A DNA stretch of 64,000 nt from positions 238,501 through 302,500 of the forward strand of contig JACEVL010000129.1 in assembly GCA_020284085.1 (NCBI GenBank). Direction: 5' to 3'. This document shows, piece by piece, positions 31,461 through 44,327 of the stretch. Origin of the DNA: Aporrectodea caliginosa. Its lineage: Eukaryota > Annelida > Clitellata > Crassiclitellata > Lumbricidae. The position numbers and the translations under genes are program-made. The notes under the pieces were generated by a model that had not been told where the DNA came from, did not search any database, and saw only the letters and a program-made list of their open reading frames with translations. The stretch's first letter is position 1. Each line of letters opens with the position of its first letter.

Positions 31461-32429
31461 CAGCGGCGCCGCCAGGATTTTAATTGTGTACGCACAATAG
31501 GCTTGAGATCACACGTAGGCCGGGGACAATGGCATATGGGGGTACTATGAACGAGCGTCCGAAGGACGCTCGCTGAGGCGCGCAGGGTTTGGCGTGGGGG
31601 ATGTGCCCCTCCCCACTTAAATTTTTTCCGAATTTCCACACTGTAATGGTAGCATTTTAAGCAGTCATCTAAACAAAATTGCAAAATTTTAGTGCTGGTT
31701 AGAACCAGCTGTCACTCGTAGCTGAGATGTAGTTTGATTCAAGTTTGAGTTTGACTGCGGACAATAATAGCAAACCAGACACTTATTGAAATTAATATAA
31801 AAACTAGAAAATACGTTCAATTTCCAAGAACGCCACAATCCTTAAGGTAAACATAATTAAATTGCTGACCAGACAAAATAAGCAGAAAGAGTTTACAAAT
31901 GGTACCAAGCAAGAAGGATTCAACTACCGAATCTAAATGTTCAAGGAACAAAGCATTTTGATATTTTGAAATTTGAAAGATAGCATTCTAGAGAAGCCAT
32001 ATACGCTGCACTTTTCAAGTTATCACTGCATATTTTGTGTAGCACTGCACGTTAAAACAACCCGTGCCATCACAATGAGGTAATAACCTCTGATGCACCG
32101 TAAAACTGGAGGCTTAGTCTAATGATGGTACACGACTACGAGCAGCATCATTTGGAAAATTTAGTAGGGTCTGTCGAAATCGTTTTAGGGGAGGAATCGC
32201 CCGATGTTTAAAATTATTTTCTTATATAATATAGATTTCTAACCAATAAGGTCCAACGATATCGATCATCTATTTGAATCATTATTCGAAACGAACTGTT
32301 GTAAATAATGACGTTACTGACGTGCTTGCACTAGTCTACTATGCTTACTGAATTCCTTAGTAAGTTAGTCGGTTCCTTAGTCTACTACTACTAATTCACT
32401 AAAGGTAAATCTAAATGCAAATCTTCGAA

Positions 32430-33300
32430 AATTGCTCAGTGCCCACAAAAGCCACGTCAGGAAAACCAGCTTATTCACCCGCGCTATATCAAATCAGCAC
32501 CAGCTCAGGAACCTCCTGACCAAATCAAGAAAATCCCTCCCCTTTCAGTACACCTATCCACTAACTCTTCATCTCTTACCGGTGATGCCACGGTCCACAA
32601 TCTCGGTGTTACTTTTGATCCACATCTCTCCTTCTCTAATCACATCTCCAACCTCTCGCGCTCCTGCTTCATGCACATTCGTGACCTCCGCCGCATCCAA
32701 CCCATGCTCGATTTAAAAACTGCCTCCGGCATTGCTACCTCTATTGTCCACTCAAAGCTCGAGGACTACTGCAATTCCCTCTTTCTCGACCTGGAATCCA
32801 CCAAACTAAAGCGTCTGCAGCTCATCCAAAACTCACTAGCCAGAGCCGTCACCAGAACGACCAAGCATCATCATATCACTCCCATCCTCAAATCACTCCA
32901 TTGGTTAAAAATATCCAACACTGCACCACATCTCTGGAACGATCTGCCTCCTGAATTCCGCACTTTTCGGTTCCTCCACCATCATCGCCAATCACCCACC
33001 ATCATCTGCCTCAGGCTCCTCTATCCATCACCCCAGGGTTTTCCTCTCGAAACTAATGTCTCTCCTTTTCAAGAACTCCTACTCCGACTCAACTGATCAT
33101 CTACCTTCCAACTCTCGACCTAAACGACACCCACCTTAGCAGCTACTCTGACCCCTCTGATCCTATGAAAACCGGACTCGGACCTCCTTCGGACTACTCT
33201 CTTGGACAACCGTCTGGCTAGACGCAGCGTTCGTGAATAAGCTGGTGCCTTGCACTTGGCTTTCGAGTGACGCTTTAGAAGTTTGATTACGATTAGCCAA
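32430..33300 (+). pseudogene. LINE reverse transcriptase C-terminal remnant (family A)
   Basis: Plus-strand frames read VHNLGVTFDPHLSFSNHISN, then CFMHIRDLRRIQPML, SIVHSKLEDYCNSLFL, LKRLQLIQNSLARAVTRT, ITPILKSLHWLKI and APHLWNDLPPEFR. This is the standard order of the RT thumb region in CR1/L2-like elements, with one residue inserted in K-LDYCNS and a deletion between LHWLKI and APHLWN. The 3' end (33225-33300) carries AATAAGCTGGTGCCTTGCAC and finishes in a TGATTACGATTA tail. Confidence 0.85.
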
Positions 33301-33489
33301 ACTCCTCTGTTCGTTTCGGTATCAGGTAAAAATCATGGGAGGTCAAGCCGAGGAGATAGCATGCATGGTGCTACGGTGGCAATCGGTGATGATGGTGGTC
33401 GGTGGTGCCGCATATGAGTAGAATCAGGATAGGGTAGCTTGAAAAGTTTGGTTTTCAGTCATGAGTGGAAAGTAGGAGAGGAGAGACAA

Positions 33490-34450
33490 GCGAAGGGGAG
33501 GTTAAATTAAGATGAGAGATCGGACGATCAACAATCTGGCAGAGGTCTTTTGGAGTCCGTTTCAAAGAGCAGGTGCCGCGGTTGCAGAATTTCAGAGAGG
33601 ACGAGACTGGAGGCCGAGATATGAAAGGTATGATGAGGAGCGAGTAGACCCGGGCGGTTGATGGTGACTAGCTGTCGAATGTAAGAGGGTTTAGAGGTTT
33701 GAAGGGCATTGTAGGTCTACTTGTTCTGTATGCGCTGAGGGACTTATAGCCAATGAAGTGATTTGAGAACAGAGGTTTTGTGGTGGTGTTTGGGAGTTTT
33801 GGTGACTGTTTGCAAGCGTTTCATAAAAAGGGACTTACAGTAGTCGAGTTTGGAATGAACAATTGAAGTGGCTATCGTACACGCGGTCTTGTAGTCAAGT
33901 ATTGGGCGCAATTGACAAAGGTCACAGATGTGCATACAACAGGTTCGAGATACATGTAGCTGGGTGATGTGATCGGAAAAGGTAAGGTTCTTATTCCAAG
34001 ATTGCGAACAGGAGAAGAGTAAGGTACCGGAGAAGTGAGATCTGTTGGACAAAGGTAGGGAGGATAGGATAGTTTGTTTAATTGCTAGCGAAGACCAATA
34101 ATGAGAAGTTCTGTTTTTGAAGGGTTAAGACATAGCAGGTTAGCGGTCATCCAGGCTGAAATCTGAGTGATGGTGTTGCGTAAGTGATTTATTGCATCTG
34201 GAACTCAGTGAGGGGAGAAAGATATGAAGAGTTGTGTGTCGTCGGCATAGAGGTGATGAACAGCAGAGGATGAGGACATGAGTTTGCTAAGTGGGGAGGT
34301 GTAAAGAATGAACAGCAAAGGACCGAGAACATGCAGAACCTTGAGGAACACCGCAGGTGAAGGTGTGCGGATTAGATGAGTGACCAGCGGCATTGACAGT
34401 GAAAGAGCGTGAGGAAAGATATGAGATATAAACCACTAGATGGTGTTAGA
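33490..34450 (-). pseudogene. LINE reverse transcriptase remnant, minus strand, with YADD motif
   Basis: The minus strand reads [18 protein letters not shown] and [13 protein letters not shown] (34205-34393), the catalytic YADD palm motif of reverse transcriptase, and downstream ATSIVHSKLDYCKSLF and LKSLHWL (33744-34052). It is closely related to the plus-strand remnant at 32430-33300, so the two form an inverted pair. Frameshifts and gaps are present. Confidence 0.85.
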
Positions 34451-34799
34451 CTGTTAGTTTACCTGTTTAAACTAGTATCTAAGTTATTATAATTTTATAA
34501 CAATAATATTTCATTTTTTTCATTTGCAATTTTTCATTTCTTAGCCTTTCAGCGCTGTACGCACTAGCGTAAGTGCGTATGCCTAGCGGCGCCCCTGCAA
34601 TACAATACAATACAATACAATATATATAGAGAGAGGATACGTGTATGTGGTTCAACTGTGTTGTATCATTGTATGTAATATTTATCATCTTCATTGAGAC
34701 TTGCCATTCCAGATAAGACAAGAGTTTGTCCAACATGACTCCTCTGTACCTTCCCCATTAGGTCAGTTTTCTTTTGGGATACAGTGGGGGTGAGGGGGG

Positions 34800-34995
34800 G
34801 TGATGATGATGATAGTCATCATCAAGATCTTGATGATGATGATGATGGTGGTGGTGGTGAAAACTATAATACAACAAATGTTAACTAATAAGTTAATTCA
34901 TGTACCCAATTCATTTACTATACAACACTGGCCATCCTGTTACGCGCCTTCGTGCAAGATTCCTATTTTGTTTAGGCGCGTTATAAATGACAGTT

Positions 34996-35065
<70 letters not shown>

Positions 35066-35066
35066 G
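34800..35066. repeat. TGA/TGG and (AAT)n microsatellites
   Basis: 34800-34858 is (GAT/GGT)n; 34999-35066 is (AAT)n, separated by about 140 bp of unique-looking sequence. Confidence 0.85.
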
Positions 35067-35273
35067 TATATAGGCTAGCCTACAGTAAAGCAAGGTAGTC
35101 ACTCATGAAAGTCATGATGCGAAGGTAATGTGAAGTAGGCTAAATCACAAGTAATCTCTCAATTCTTAGCCGACATTAATATGTCAACGTTGATCCTTTT
35201 AGGTGGGCCATAAAAATTATGTGTTTGAACGATCATTCGGCTGAAACGCAAACCCCCAAACAAAATAATGTAA

Positions 35274-35716
35274 GGGGTCGTTCATTAATTATATCAACAA
35301 ATTTTAGGCAGTTTTGTCCCCTCCCCCTTGTCAACAACTGTCAAACATTGACGGACCCCTAAAAATTATGTCAACAATACCAGAACCCCCCCATACAAAA
35401 AAGAAACAAAATGGCTCAATACATGTAGAATCATTTAAAAAAAATTTACACTAAAAAATGCAATCTCGAATTTCAAAATATAGGCCATGAGTTTAGTTTA
35501 TTACCAGCTTTTTAGTAGTATTAAACATTAAGCACTTTATACATTTTTGGCATTTCTTAATGTTTTCGCTACCATTTGGAAGGGTCTGTGTTGATTTATT
35601 GGGAAAAAATTTCTTGACGTCAACTTTAACTCAACCCCCTCCCCTTGTCAACAACTGTTAAACTTTTCCCAAACCCCCTCCCTCCTATTTTGTTGACATA
35701 ATTAATGGACGACCCC
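35274..35716. mobile_element. 443-bp MITE, TAA target duplication (PIF/Harbinger-like)
   Basis: Inverted ends GGGGTCGTTCATTAATTATA and GGGGTCGTCCATTAATTATG, each continuing TCAACAAA. TAA flanks both ends (35271-35273, 35717-35719), fitting the TWA target of PIF/Harbinger. Non-coding. Confidence 0.75.
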
Positions 35717-35724
35717 TAACTATA

Positions 35725-36025
35725 AAAACCGTTTCCTTAGGGGTTAGCACCGCCCGTACTCTGGTAGTTCAAGTCCCAGTGGCACCTACCAATGGGGATA
35801 AGAACAAGTTCGCACGGTTGCCAGAAGTGATTTTTTACGTTTTGGACATAAACTGGGGTTATTTATTTCCGATAATATAACGGTTCTGGAGTGACTTCCG
35901 AGTTTTATTCTCCCATTCCAGGTGGGGGGGTTAGACGCCACTTGCCAGTTCCAAGCCTGGAAGAAAGAGAAGGCGACGTCAACGGCCATAAGATGTCGCT
36001 AAACACTGGACACTACTATTACGAG
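35725..36025 (+). repeat. Interspersed repeat E, 5' part, split by a hAT insertion
   Basis: A SINE-like start (AGTTCAAGTCCCAG resembles a B box) followed by GGGGTTATTTATTTCCGATA and CCAAGCCTGGAAGAAAGAGA. It matches 57775-57955 nearly base for base, then stops at ATTACGAG where the hAT element begins. It resumes at 37028. Confidence 0.8.
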
Positions 36026-37027
36026 CAGTGGCGTAGCCAGACTTAACTTCAAGAGGAGGCAACTTCACACTTCACAGACCAGTGCATATTTTTCCCAATG
36101 ACCTTTTTTTAGACATTACATTTTTTAACTCCGATGACACCTTTATACTTTTGTAAACTCCGATGACCTTCCTTTAGACTTTTCTTTAAAAAATCCGATG
36201 ACCTTTTTTTTAGACTTTCAACTCCGATGACCTTTTTTTAGTCATTTTACCTTTTTTTCCCACTTTACTTCGAACGAACACAGGCGCAGGAGGCAACTTG
36301 CCAAAATCCTGGTCATTTGCGTCGTTGATCAATGGAAACTCCACTATCAATCAATATTCGTTTAATTTCAAAATAATCCAGTTGACAAAACGCAACAGGT
36401 TACAAAGCTAACACAATTAGCTAAAACAGTCAGGCTAACGTTAATAATTCTAGACAAATATACAAGTAATTATAATTATAGGACAATTAATTAATATGTA
36501 TCTTTAAACAAGATACGTGGTATATAATTACATTTATCATTGATTGGTAGGTTAAAGTTGTGAATTCTAGGACGTAGGCCTAAGTTATATTTGATTTGCT
36601 GTGTAGGTGGGAAGATTCCTCGGAGAACATGACATGAATCCCCACAAATAGCCCGAAATAAGCCAGAATCAGCAGTTTGGGACATATCTACAACGCTAGG
36701 GGTAGTAGATAAGAGGAAACCTCTACGTTTCATCCTATTTAGAATCTTTGTAATTTGGTCTCACTGGCATAACCCCACCAGGCAGAGGAGGCATACATTA
36801 GGTGTGCCACAGTGGTTGCCATAGCAACATCGTGCAACGCGTAAGTAGACATGCCGTGATCTCTCAAAACACGGAGGGCGTATAAAGAAGTAGCACTTGA
36901 GGTAAGGACTTTTCAGTATGCTTTGTCATGCGCAAGTCAGAACTTTAAAATCCCTAGCACTACATGGAAAAACCAAGAGGAGGCAATTGCCTCCTCCTGC
37001 CTTCATGTAGCTACATGTACGCTTATG
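36026..37027. mobile_element. hAT-type element, TSD ATTACGAG, itself split by a LINE
   Basis: Starts CAGTGGCGTAGCCAGACTTA and ends GTAGCTACATGTACGCTTATG (inverted start CATAAGCGTA). ATTACGAG flanks both sides (36018-36025, 37028-37035). The segments next to the ends match the 156-bp element at 51156-51311 (AAGAGGAGGCAACTTCACA; AAGAGGAGGCAATTGCCTCC). The uninterrupted target is visible at about 57950. Confidence 0.9.
36345..36972 (-). pseudogene. Non-LTR retrotransposon 3' end (family B) inside the hAT element
   Basis: The minus strand reads GLRPRIHNFNLPINDKCNYI then PRILFKDTY, parallel to the C-terminus of the 42333-42779 copy ([20 protein letters not shown]). Farther upstream on the minus strand are LYALRVLRDHGM and YASSAWWGYA-like pieces. 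The left boundary has an ATCAATCAAT-type tail. It breaks the hAT element at a point where the 156-bp relative is continuous. Confidence 0.8.
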
Positions 37028-37115
37028 ATTACGAGTTGAGCAATCGATTGATACCCTGGGCGTTACACAGGTGGCGCTGTAGAAGTCATTAGATTGGATT
37101 AAACAGTATGTAAGA
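37028..37115 (+). repeat. Interspersed repeat E, 3' part
   Basis: TTGAGCAATCGATTGATACC through GTCATTAGATTGGATTAAAC. It continues the 35725-36025 part, as shown by the unbroken copy at 57775-58021. Confidence 0.85.
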
Positions 37116-37856
37116 TCTCAGCCTTGCGCTGATAAATTTTCTTAAGGCTATAAATAGTTGTATAACCTTGATCCAAGGACCTAGGCCTATTATACATATA
37201 ATATAGAATCCTTGTCTTGCCCTAATGCCCTTGATCCATCCTCATTTTCACCGCAAACTACCTACAGCGTTCAGCACTCTCAATATATAAGAGGTCGTTG
37301 CAGTTGACATGTCCTCGCCAAACTGACGTCACTATTACGTCGTGACTACTAATGAGCCGACCAGACGACAACAAGCATTTGCAAATGGCTGCCAAGTGAG
37401 TTCAATTCGATTTCAATCTCAAAATTAATAGCTCGTGCCTAGCTATCTGTCTAATATCTCGGACAAAATGCCACCACGCATGTGACGGATCGCTAATCTG
37501 GATAGGGAGCTTAGAGTTTGATCTTACGTCACTTTATTAACTCTCTTGTCGTAGTCCTGGACAGCACCCTTACCTTTTCTGAACATATTGCCAATTTTAC
37601 ACGTTCTTCTTACTTCCACCTGAGGCGTCTTAGAGTAATGTTTCAAGCTTTGTCTTCCTACTGCGATCTTACGCCTATGAAGCATTACCCCATCGTGTCA
37701 TCAGATTGGCCCCACGACGACGGCCCCAGACTGTCGACAAAAGAGAAAATCTCGATTATCGAAATTTGAATCACAATTTTACTGTTAGATTCTTTAACTT
37801 TTAGTTCACTAATCAAGCGATATTATGTATAAAATAAAATATGAAGGCTTGTACAC

Positions 37857-38815
37857 CAGAGATGGGTAACTAATCGATCAGATGCTAATCGAATTTCTAA
37901 TCGATCGGACAAACAGCTAATTCTAATTCTAATCGATTAGCTGTCATCTTATGCTAATTGTAATTCGATTAATCGATTAGCAAGTTTCAGCTAATTCTAA
38001 TCGAAAATCGATTAGCTGATCGATTAGATGTTTGAAAATTGAGCTGAGAACGCATTCACTGAGAGTTTATTAATATTGAGTTTGAAGAATTCCTTACTTA
38101 CTTATTTATCTGAAGGCTGTTTCAAAGGTCGTTGTTTCAAACCTGCAATGATCTGTTCATGGTTATCTGTCCATTCTGCTCATGTAACACTGAGAGATTT
38201 GCATGTCTTCGTGTTCTTCATCCACAGCATCACTGTGTTCCTGCAACCTCAGCTGCCGTGGAACGCGTATTCAGTTCTGCTGACTAGTGGCTACATCGTA
38301 AACGCTAGGCGCTGTAGGCTTTGTGATGCACTGATTCAAGACATGCTAATTGCAAAATGCAACAGTGAACTTAAGCAGTAGCAATGTCAATAATTGCAGT
38401 ATCTATTGACCACTGTGGTGTTGCTTGCTGGTTTTTGGACTATTCTCACACATAGCAGTTGTGCAGCTTTAGGTATTGTAATAGACTACAACTTTAGGCA
38501 TTGTACGTAATAGGCTACAGCTTTAGGCATTGTAATAGGCTAAAGCTTTAGGTATCGTAATAGGCTGCATCAACTTGCTGTAGTAACTTGCTGTGCTCTG
38601 ATTACATTTTGACAAATTCTTGAAGCCAATGTAGTATCGAACTATCGATTATCGAAATCTAATTCTAATTGCTAATCGATTAGCTGCTGCTCATTCTAAT
38701 TCTAATCGATTAGCTAGAAGATTTTGCTAATTCTAATTCTAATCGATTAGCAAATTTAAGGAGCTAATTCTAATTCAAATCAATTAGCAGTTCTAGCTAA
38801 TCGTACCCACCTCTG
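37857..38815 (+). mobile_element. hAT-type element with AATCGATTAGC subterminal arrays
   Basis: Ends CAGAGATGGGTA and, inverted, CAGAGGTGGGTA. Flanking 8-bp repeats TTGTACAC and TTGTAGGC agree at 6 of 8 positions. Both subterminal zones (37868-38030 and 38630-38805) hold many TCTAATCGATTAGCTAATTC-like words in both orientations, a typical hAT transposase-binding arrangement. Between them is a frameshifted transposase C-terminus. Confidence 0.85.
38195..38381 (+). pseudogene. hAT transposase dimerisation domain, frameshifted
   Basis: One frame reads SAAVERVFSSA (about 38250). After a shift, the next frame reads GYIVNARRCRLCDALIQDML then IAKCN. Together this is the hAT C-terminal block (S..ERVFS..G.I...RR.RL....V...L....N). 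One frameshift separates the halves, so the copy is inactive. Confidence 0.85.
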
Positions 38816-39139
38816 TTGTAGGCTACACAGGCAGAGGCATAAGCCAGAGCGGCGAGACTTAAGTAGGTCCTACTAAAAACTACTGTTTGTTGAAATCGAT
38901 AACTACACGAACAACTCAAAATAATAGACGTTTAGAAATACTAACTGTAACTTGTACAGCCTATATCGAATCACAAAACGATTTTTAAGCAATATAGCTT
39001 AAACGGTAGGTAACATTAAATGGTGTCTTCTCTTGGGATGTGAGTAAGCCATACTTGTCCTCACGTACAGGTGCATGGCAAGAGCTGATGAACGCAGTGC
39101 CCAAAGAACTGCGATTTCTGGAACACCTGCTTGGTGGAA

Positions 39140-39507
39140 ATGGTTGGCGTACGAAGAAGGCGGTGGCTTATTTGTGGAATCACCGTCTCGTTGGTCATCA
39201 CAGCCGGTATCTTCACGTTCCAGTCAATGTCCGATCTAGGTTCCTATCTGCATAAAGGTGACGCAAGCAATTCCGTTTCAATGTTGATCTTAATAATAAT
39301 AATAATAATAATAGTAGTAGTAGTAGTAGTGGTGGTGGTGGTGGTGGTGGTGGTGGTGGTGGTGGTGGTGGTGGTGGTGGTGGTGGTGGTGGTGCAGGTA
39401 GTAGTAGTAGTAATAATGGTAATGGTCGGTGGTGGTGGTGGTGGGTGGTGGTGGTGGTGGTGGTAAGTGGGTGGTGGTAGAGTAGTAGTAGTAGTAGTAG
39501 TAGTAGT

Positions 39508-39585
<78 letters not shown>

Positions 39586-40754
39586 ATAATAATAATATTA
39601 ATAATAATAATAATAATAATAATAATCGTTCATTAATTCAGACTGACAAGTAAGCAGTAAGATTACATGATAGAGTAGTAGCAGACAATAGCAAGTTTAA
39701 CAGATGATAGCAAGTTTAACGAGAATCGAAATTTAACTGTATGACAGCCTGCAAGGCATCCATCTGCCTTACTACTCATTTTTACAGTCGCCCCTAGGGA
39801 CTGGAAGGCCGATTATTATTCTTCTAGGTTGCATTGCAGACAGCGCTTCAAGACGGTATTTGAAAGGCGCTACATAAATATTTCGTTAGACTAGATTAGG
39901 TTAGATCAGGCTAGATTAAAACATTTTAGAAAGATTAGACACTTATCGAGATTATACTAGATTGGATTGGATTGAATTGTATTGGACTAGAGAAAGGTTG
40001 TAGTGTCAATTGTCGTAATGTCGTATACATTGGCTTAACCTAAGCCAACTGACCCTTTCACCAGCTGAGCCTCATAATTCTCTGGGTATCATCTTCTCTC
40101 CATGACCACATTTAAACAAGTTGCGGTATGTCAACTTAGTATTTTAATAAACGAAATCTACTTCTAGCTATTGCCGATGACGTTGGAAAAGTCGGTGGAT
40201 GTCGACCTTTGGCAATGCGAACGGTGCAAATGATCTCGACGAGTGAAACGACAATCGTCGACATACCTTATCAACAAACAGTGAAGGTTATGCGGCTGTA
40301 AGTAAATTAGCCTTTCAATAATTAACTAACGAGTCCAGTCCATAGATAATACTGTAGTAACTTCAGGTAAACCTTCCAGTGTTGAGGTCTGAGAACATTC
40401 TGCACTGTACGAAGGCGCCTAACTAACATCAAGGACTGCTGGGTGTCAAGACGAACACCACTCCTACGAAGAGACCCAATTAAGTTTATAGGAAACACCG
40501 TTGTAGATTTTGTGTGTGATATCCTACGCACGTAGTATAATTTGTATAGCGCTTGAGCGCTTTTGAGTAGATTTCTTTAAGGGGCGCTATATAATATAAA
40601 TCTCCTGAATGAATTAATAAATGAACGTATTAAGGAAACGCTGACTGTGTAATATTTTTAATTATTATTGTACAGACAGGTCTACTGTATGTCCTGATAA
40701 TGCTGTATCCCCATTTTGTCTCTTGTTTCTGTGGTATCATATTTGGTGAATAAA

Positions 40755-40797
<43 letters not shown>

Positions 40798-40826
40798 TAT
40801 ATCAATATATATATATATATATATAT

Positions 40827-40894
<68 letters not shown>

Positions 40895-43800
40895 CCCACT
40901 TAAGGTTGGCTATTGATCACTCAACGATGACATAATCTTCGCGCGTTTACACAGAGTCTTTTCAGAAATCCTGACAGACCTAGATAATTGCGAATTAATG
41001 TTGGTTGAAGGTACATTCTAATTCTTACGTTATTTCTGGTACAGCATATAGGTTTGGTTTTGGTTTAATTTGGCATAGTACACCGTATAATTATGCAGTA
41101 GACAAGGTTCGTGTAACATTATGTCAGTTAATTAATTAATGATAATGTTAATTCGTGTAGTGTATGCCATTATTAGTATTTCTTTAAATACCGTACATAA
41201 GAAGTGTTGGTTGCTCAGGAAATTCTAACTAGACATTAAATACATTTGTGAGTGCAGGTGCACTAAGCTGACCTATGAACCGATTGAGGATCTGCCTCGA
41301 GCGTCAGTCATCATTACATTCCATGATACGGAAACGATTTCCTCTCTGCTTCACACGATCCATTCAGTCATCCAACGAACCCCTTGCCAGCTAATACAGG
41401 AGATCGTCGTCATAGATGACTGCAGTAAAAAGGGTACAACAGGCCGATATGCTATTCATGTTTAGTCTTTTCAGCAAAAAGGGTACAACGGATGCTATTC
41501 ATCTGTAATCGTAATAGTAAACTCTAAACTTCTAAAGAGTCATTCGAAAGCCAAACGCAGGGCATTATTCAAGAGCGCCGCGTCGAGTTAGAGGGTTGTC
41601 AAAAGGGTCATTTGGAAGGGTAGTCAGAGGGAGTCCCGAGTCCGATTGCAGGGGATTAGAGGGGCAGAGTAGCTGTTACGGTGGGTGTTGTTTAGGTCGA
41701 GAATTTGAAGGTGGAGAATCAGATGAGTCGGGGTATGAATTCTTGAAAAGGTGAGACTTCAGTTTTCAGTGGAAAGTCAAAGGACTGATAGATAGAGGAA
41801 CCTGGGGTAAAAGTTGTTGGGTTATTGGCAATGATAGTGGAGGAACCGAAAATTTGCGAAATTATGAACCGAAAATTTTTAGTCTTACATCTAGTCTAAC
41901 CCAATCTAGTCTAATATAATATAATGTAATCTATATAGTAATTATAGTATATTCTTATCTAGCGCGGTCTATCCTAATAATCTAATGTAATCTTATATAA
42001 TCTTGTCTAATTAAATCATATATAACCTAATATATCCTATGTTATCTCATCTTCTAATGCAGTCCTATTAATCTAATCGACTATGTAATCAAAAGACTAA
42101 ATTTTCATCAACTACCTTTTGAGAGGAATATTTGAAACCAGGAAGAGCGGTATCGTAGATTTAAAGTATAGGGTTTGCGACTTGTTCTATTTGAATCAAT
42201 CAATCAATTTTCGTTTATTCCGAACACCAGGCTGACAGAACGCAGCTTGTTACATTAGTTAGTCATATATTTATATTATATATGTGTTCATTTGTATGTC
42301 ACCTTGTCCTTTCTTAATTTTAAGTGATTTATTCAGAATATGTCTTTATATAGCACTCTAGGAATGAAGTTACGATTATCTTTGTCCGGAAGAGAGAAGC
42401 CATGGGCCCGAGGGCGGAGCACATGTCCACAAGAGGGGCGAGGCGGGGGGAAGAGTCGATGGAATACGTGGTGTTCATTGTTATGCACAGATCTAAACAA
42501 GCGTTCGTCAGTTTCCTCCGACATCTCCGTCGCGCTGGGTGATTGAGGTGGTAGATATAGTCCGCGTCTCAGGGTCCTCATCAGCTGCTCGATGCGGTCC
42601 CGCTCCCCTGCACTAGTGTAGCCCCACCAGGCCGGGGAGGCATACATTAGATGCGCGATGGTAGTCATTCTTGTAACTTCATGTAATGCGCTTGGTGGAA
42701 GGCCGTGGGATCGGAGCACGCGCAGGGCGTACATGGAGGATGAGCATGATGTCAAGACGTTGTCCACGTGGGTGGTCATCCGCAGAAGGACACAAATCTA
42801 AACGAATTTGAAGAGTTTCTCTTGAAAAGATTCCCAACAAATTTGAGACTATAATTACAATGAAACTGATGTTACAGAAGACCTCGGCAGTGTTCTGGAT
42901 GTCTACATCAGAACAGTGTTCTCGAAACAAGTTAAATTCTATCGGAATTCAGAGAACGTCGGTCTGATTCGATCGCGACTGAAGGGTGCACGACTTTCGG
43001 AGGGAGATGTGATCATATTCATGGACAGTCACTCGGAAGTTCAGCCAGGATGGTAAAATTAATGCTCTTGTATTTTAATTGAAGAAAACAACTTCATTGA
43101 TAAGGATAATGACGACAATTTATATGGCGCCGTAACTCAGAGCGTCTAACAATCAACTAGCAACTGGCGGGGTAGACCTTAGAAAATAAGTGAGTCTTCA
43201 TGAGTTTAGATTTGAAAGAGTCAACCGAGTCAGCCGCTCGAATGACAGGTAAATGCCCAGTTAATGCGAAACATATACAGTAGTACACGTTTATTTAGGT
43301 AAGGAAGTAGTCTTCGTATTCATTCATTCATTCATTCTGAGCATTTATATAGCGCCCCTTCAAGAACCTACTGAAGAGCGCCCCCAGCCAAGTCACGACT
43401 AAAGAAAATAGAATTGAGCGACTTGTAAAACCCTGCTGGGTTGACCACGAGTAAAGAGTGGAGCTCAAGCGGCAGTGTTGTATCAATGACATTGCAAATG
43501 TAATTCAATTATAATTGCAATTACATGCTTGTATATGTATTTGAATTACAATTACAATTACTTGATTGCGGAAGTAATTTAATTACATTATTACAATTAG
43601 TAATTGAATTACAATTGCATTTTGATTGTAATTCAATTACCAATTAAGTTTCAATTATTCCTTTAAAATTGGCAAATGATTTAGAATTTTTTCTATATTT
43701 TTTAATTTACTTTATTTGTTAATTAAAACATCCAATGAGCCAATGGCCTGTAAATTGTAATCTACTTTAAATTGCATTGTAAGTTTGTCAAGTACCGTAT

Positions 43801-44294
43801 CCGAAATACGGTTTACAATTTATTGTGATCCATTGAAACAAGTTAACATTAGGGTTTATTTGATGTTGAGGTAAAGGCTCTGGAATCGAAATCTCCAACA
43901 GTTCTTAATAGGGGCATCTTAAGTTTAGCAGATACGGAGTGATGATAGGTAAATGTGTGCGAGGGAGGGTCGGAGGGGGGTCGAGGGGGTGGGGTGGATA
44001 TACTCTAAAGAAACGACGTGGTCACGCTGTGTCCAGAGTAGATCGTCAACAACAGGTAACAAAATTATCTGGGTCATAAATCACAGTCGATCGTGATCGT
44101 ATTCTCACGATATTTATAGCGCCCGACAAAAGCCTATAGTCACCGGAATCAGTTTATTTAGAGGCTCACAGTCAAAACAAAATCGATAGGAAGGTAATGT
44201 CAGATGCGAACAAACTCTAGAGGTCAGACAGGTCGACGATGATATGGCTGTGGTGGATGGCCTTTAGAACTGGAGCGGCGAGAGTAAGGATAGC

Positions 44295-44327
<33 letters not shown>

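Larger units (their letters stand above)
31461..34597. mobile_element. 3.1-kb hAT-type element, 8-bp TSD CAATACAA
   Basis: Left end CAGCGGCGCCGCCAGG and inverted right end CAGGGGCGCCGCTAGG, with CAATACAA at 31453-31460 and 34598-34605. The TSD lies in a (CAATA)n tail, so the duplication alone is weak, but the TIRs are convincing. The interior contains two LINE fragments in opposite orientation and no recognised hAT transposase. Confidence 0.68.

Noticed and set aside
39258..39466. Exon 1 of GALNT continuing into a Val/Trp/Gly-rich C-terminus
   Set aside because: The exon ends at a GTGACG donor in the same phase as copy 2; beyond it is a GGT/AGT repeat that differs between copies.
42787..42853. 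Possible extra GALNT exon reading [16 protein letters not shown]
   Set aside because: It ends in a stop, and exon 3 to exon 4 already joins in phase to give an uninterrupted GT27 alignment.
43470..43690. Element with AATTGCAATTAC-type repeats after CAGTGTTGTATC
   Set aside because: AT-rich palindromic words resemble hAT subterminal arrays, but no right end or target duplication was seen.
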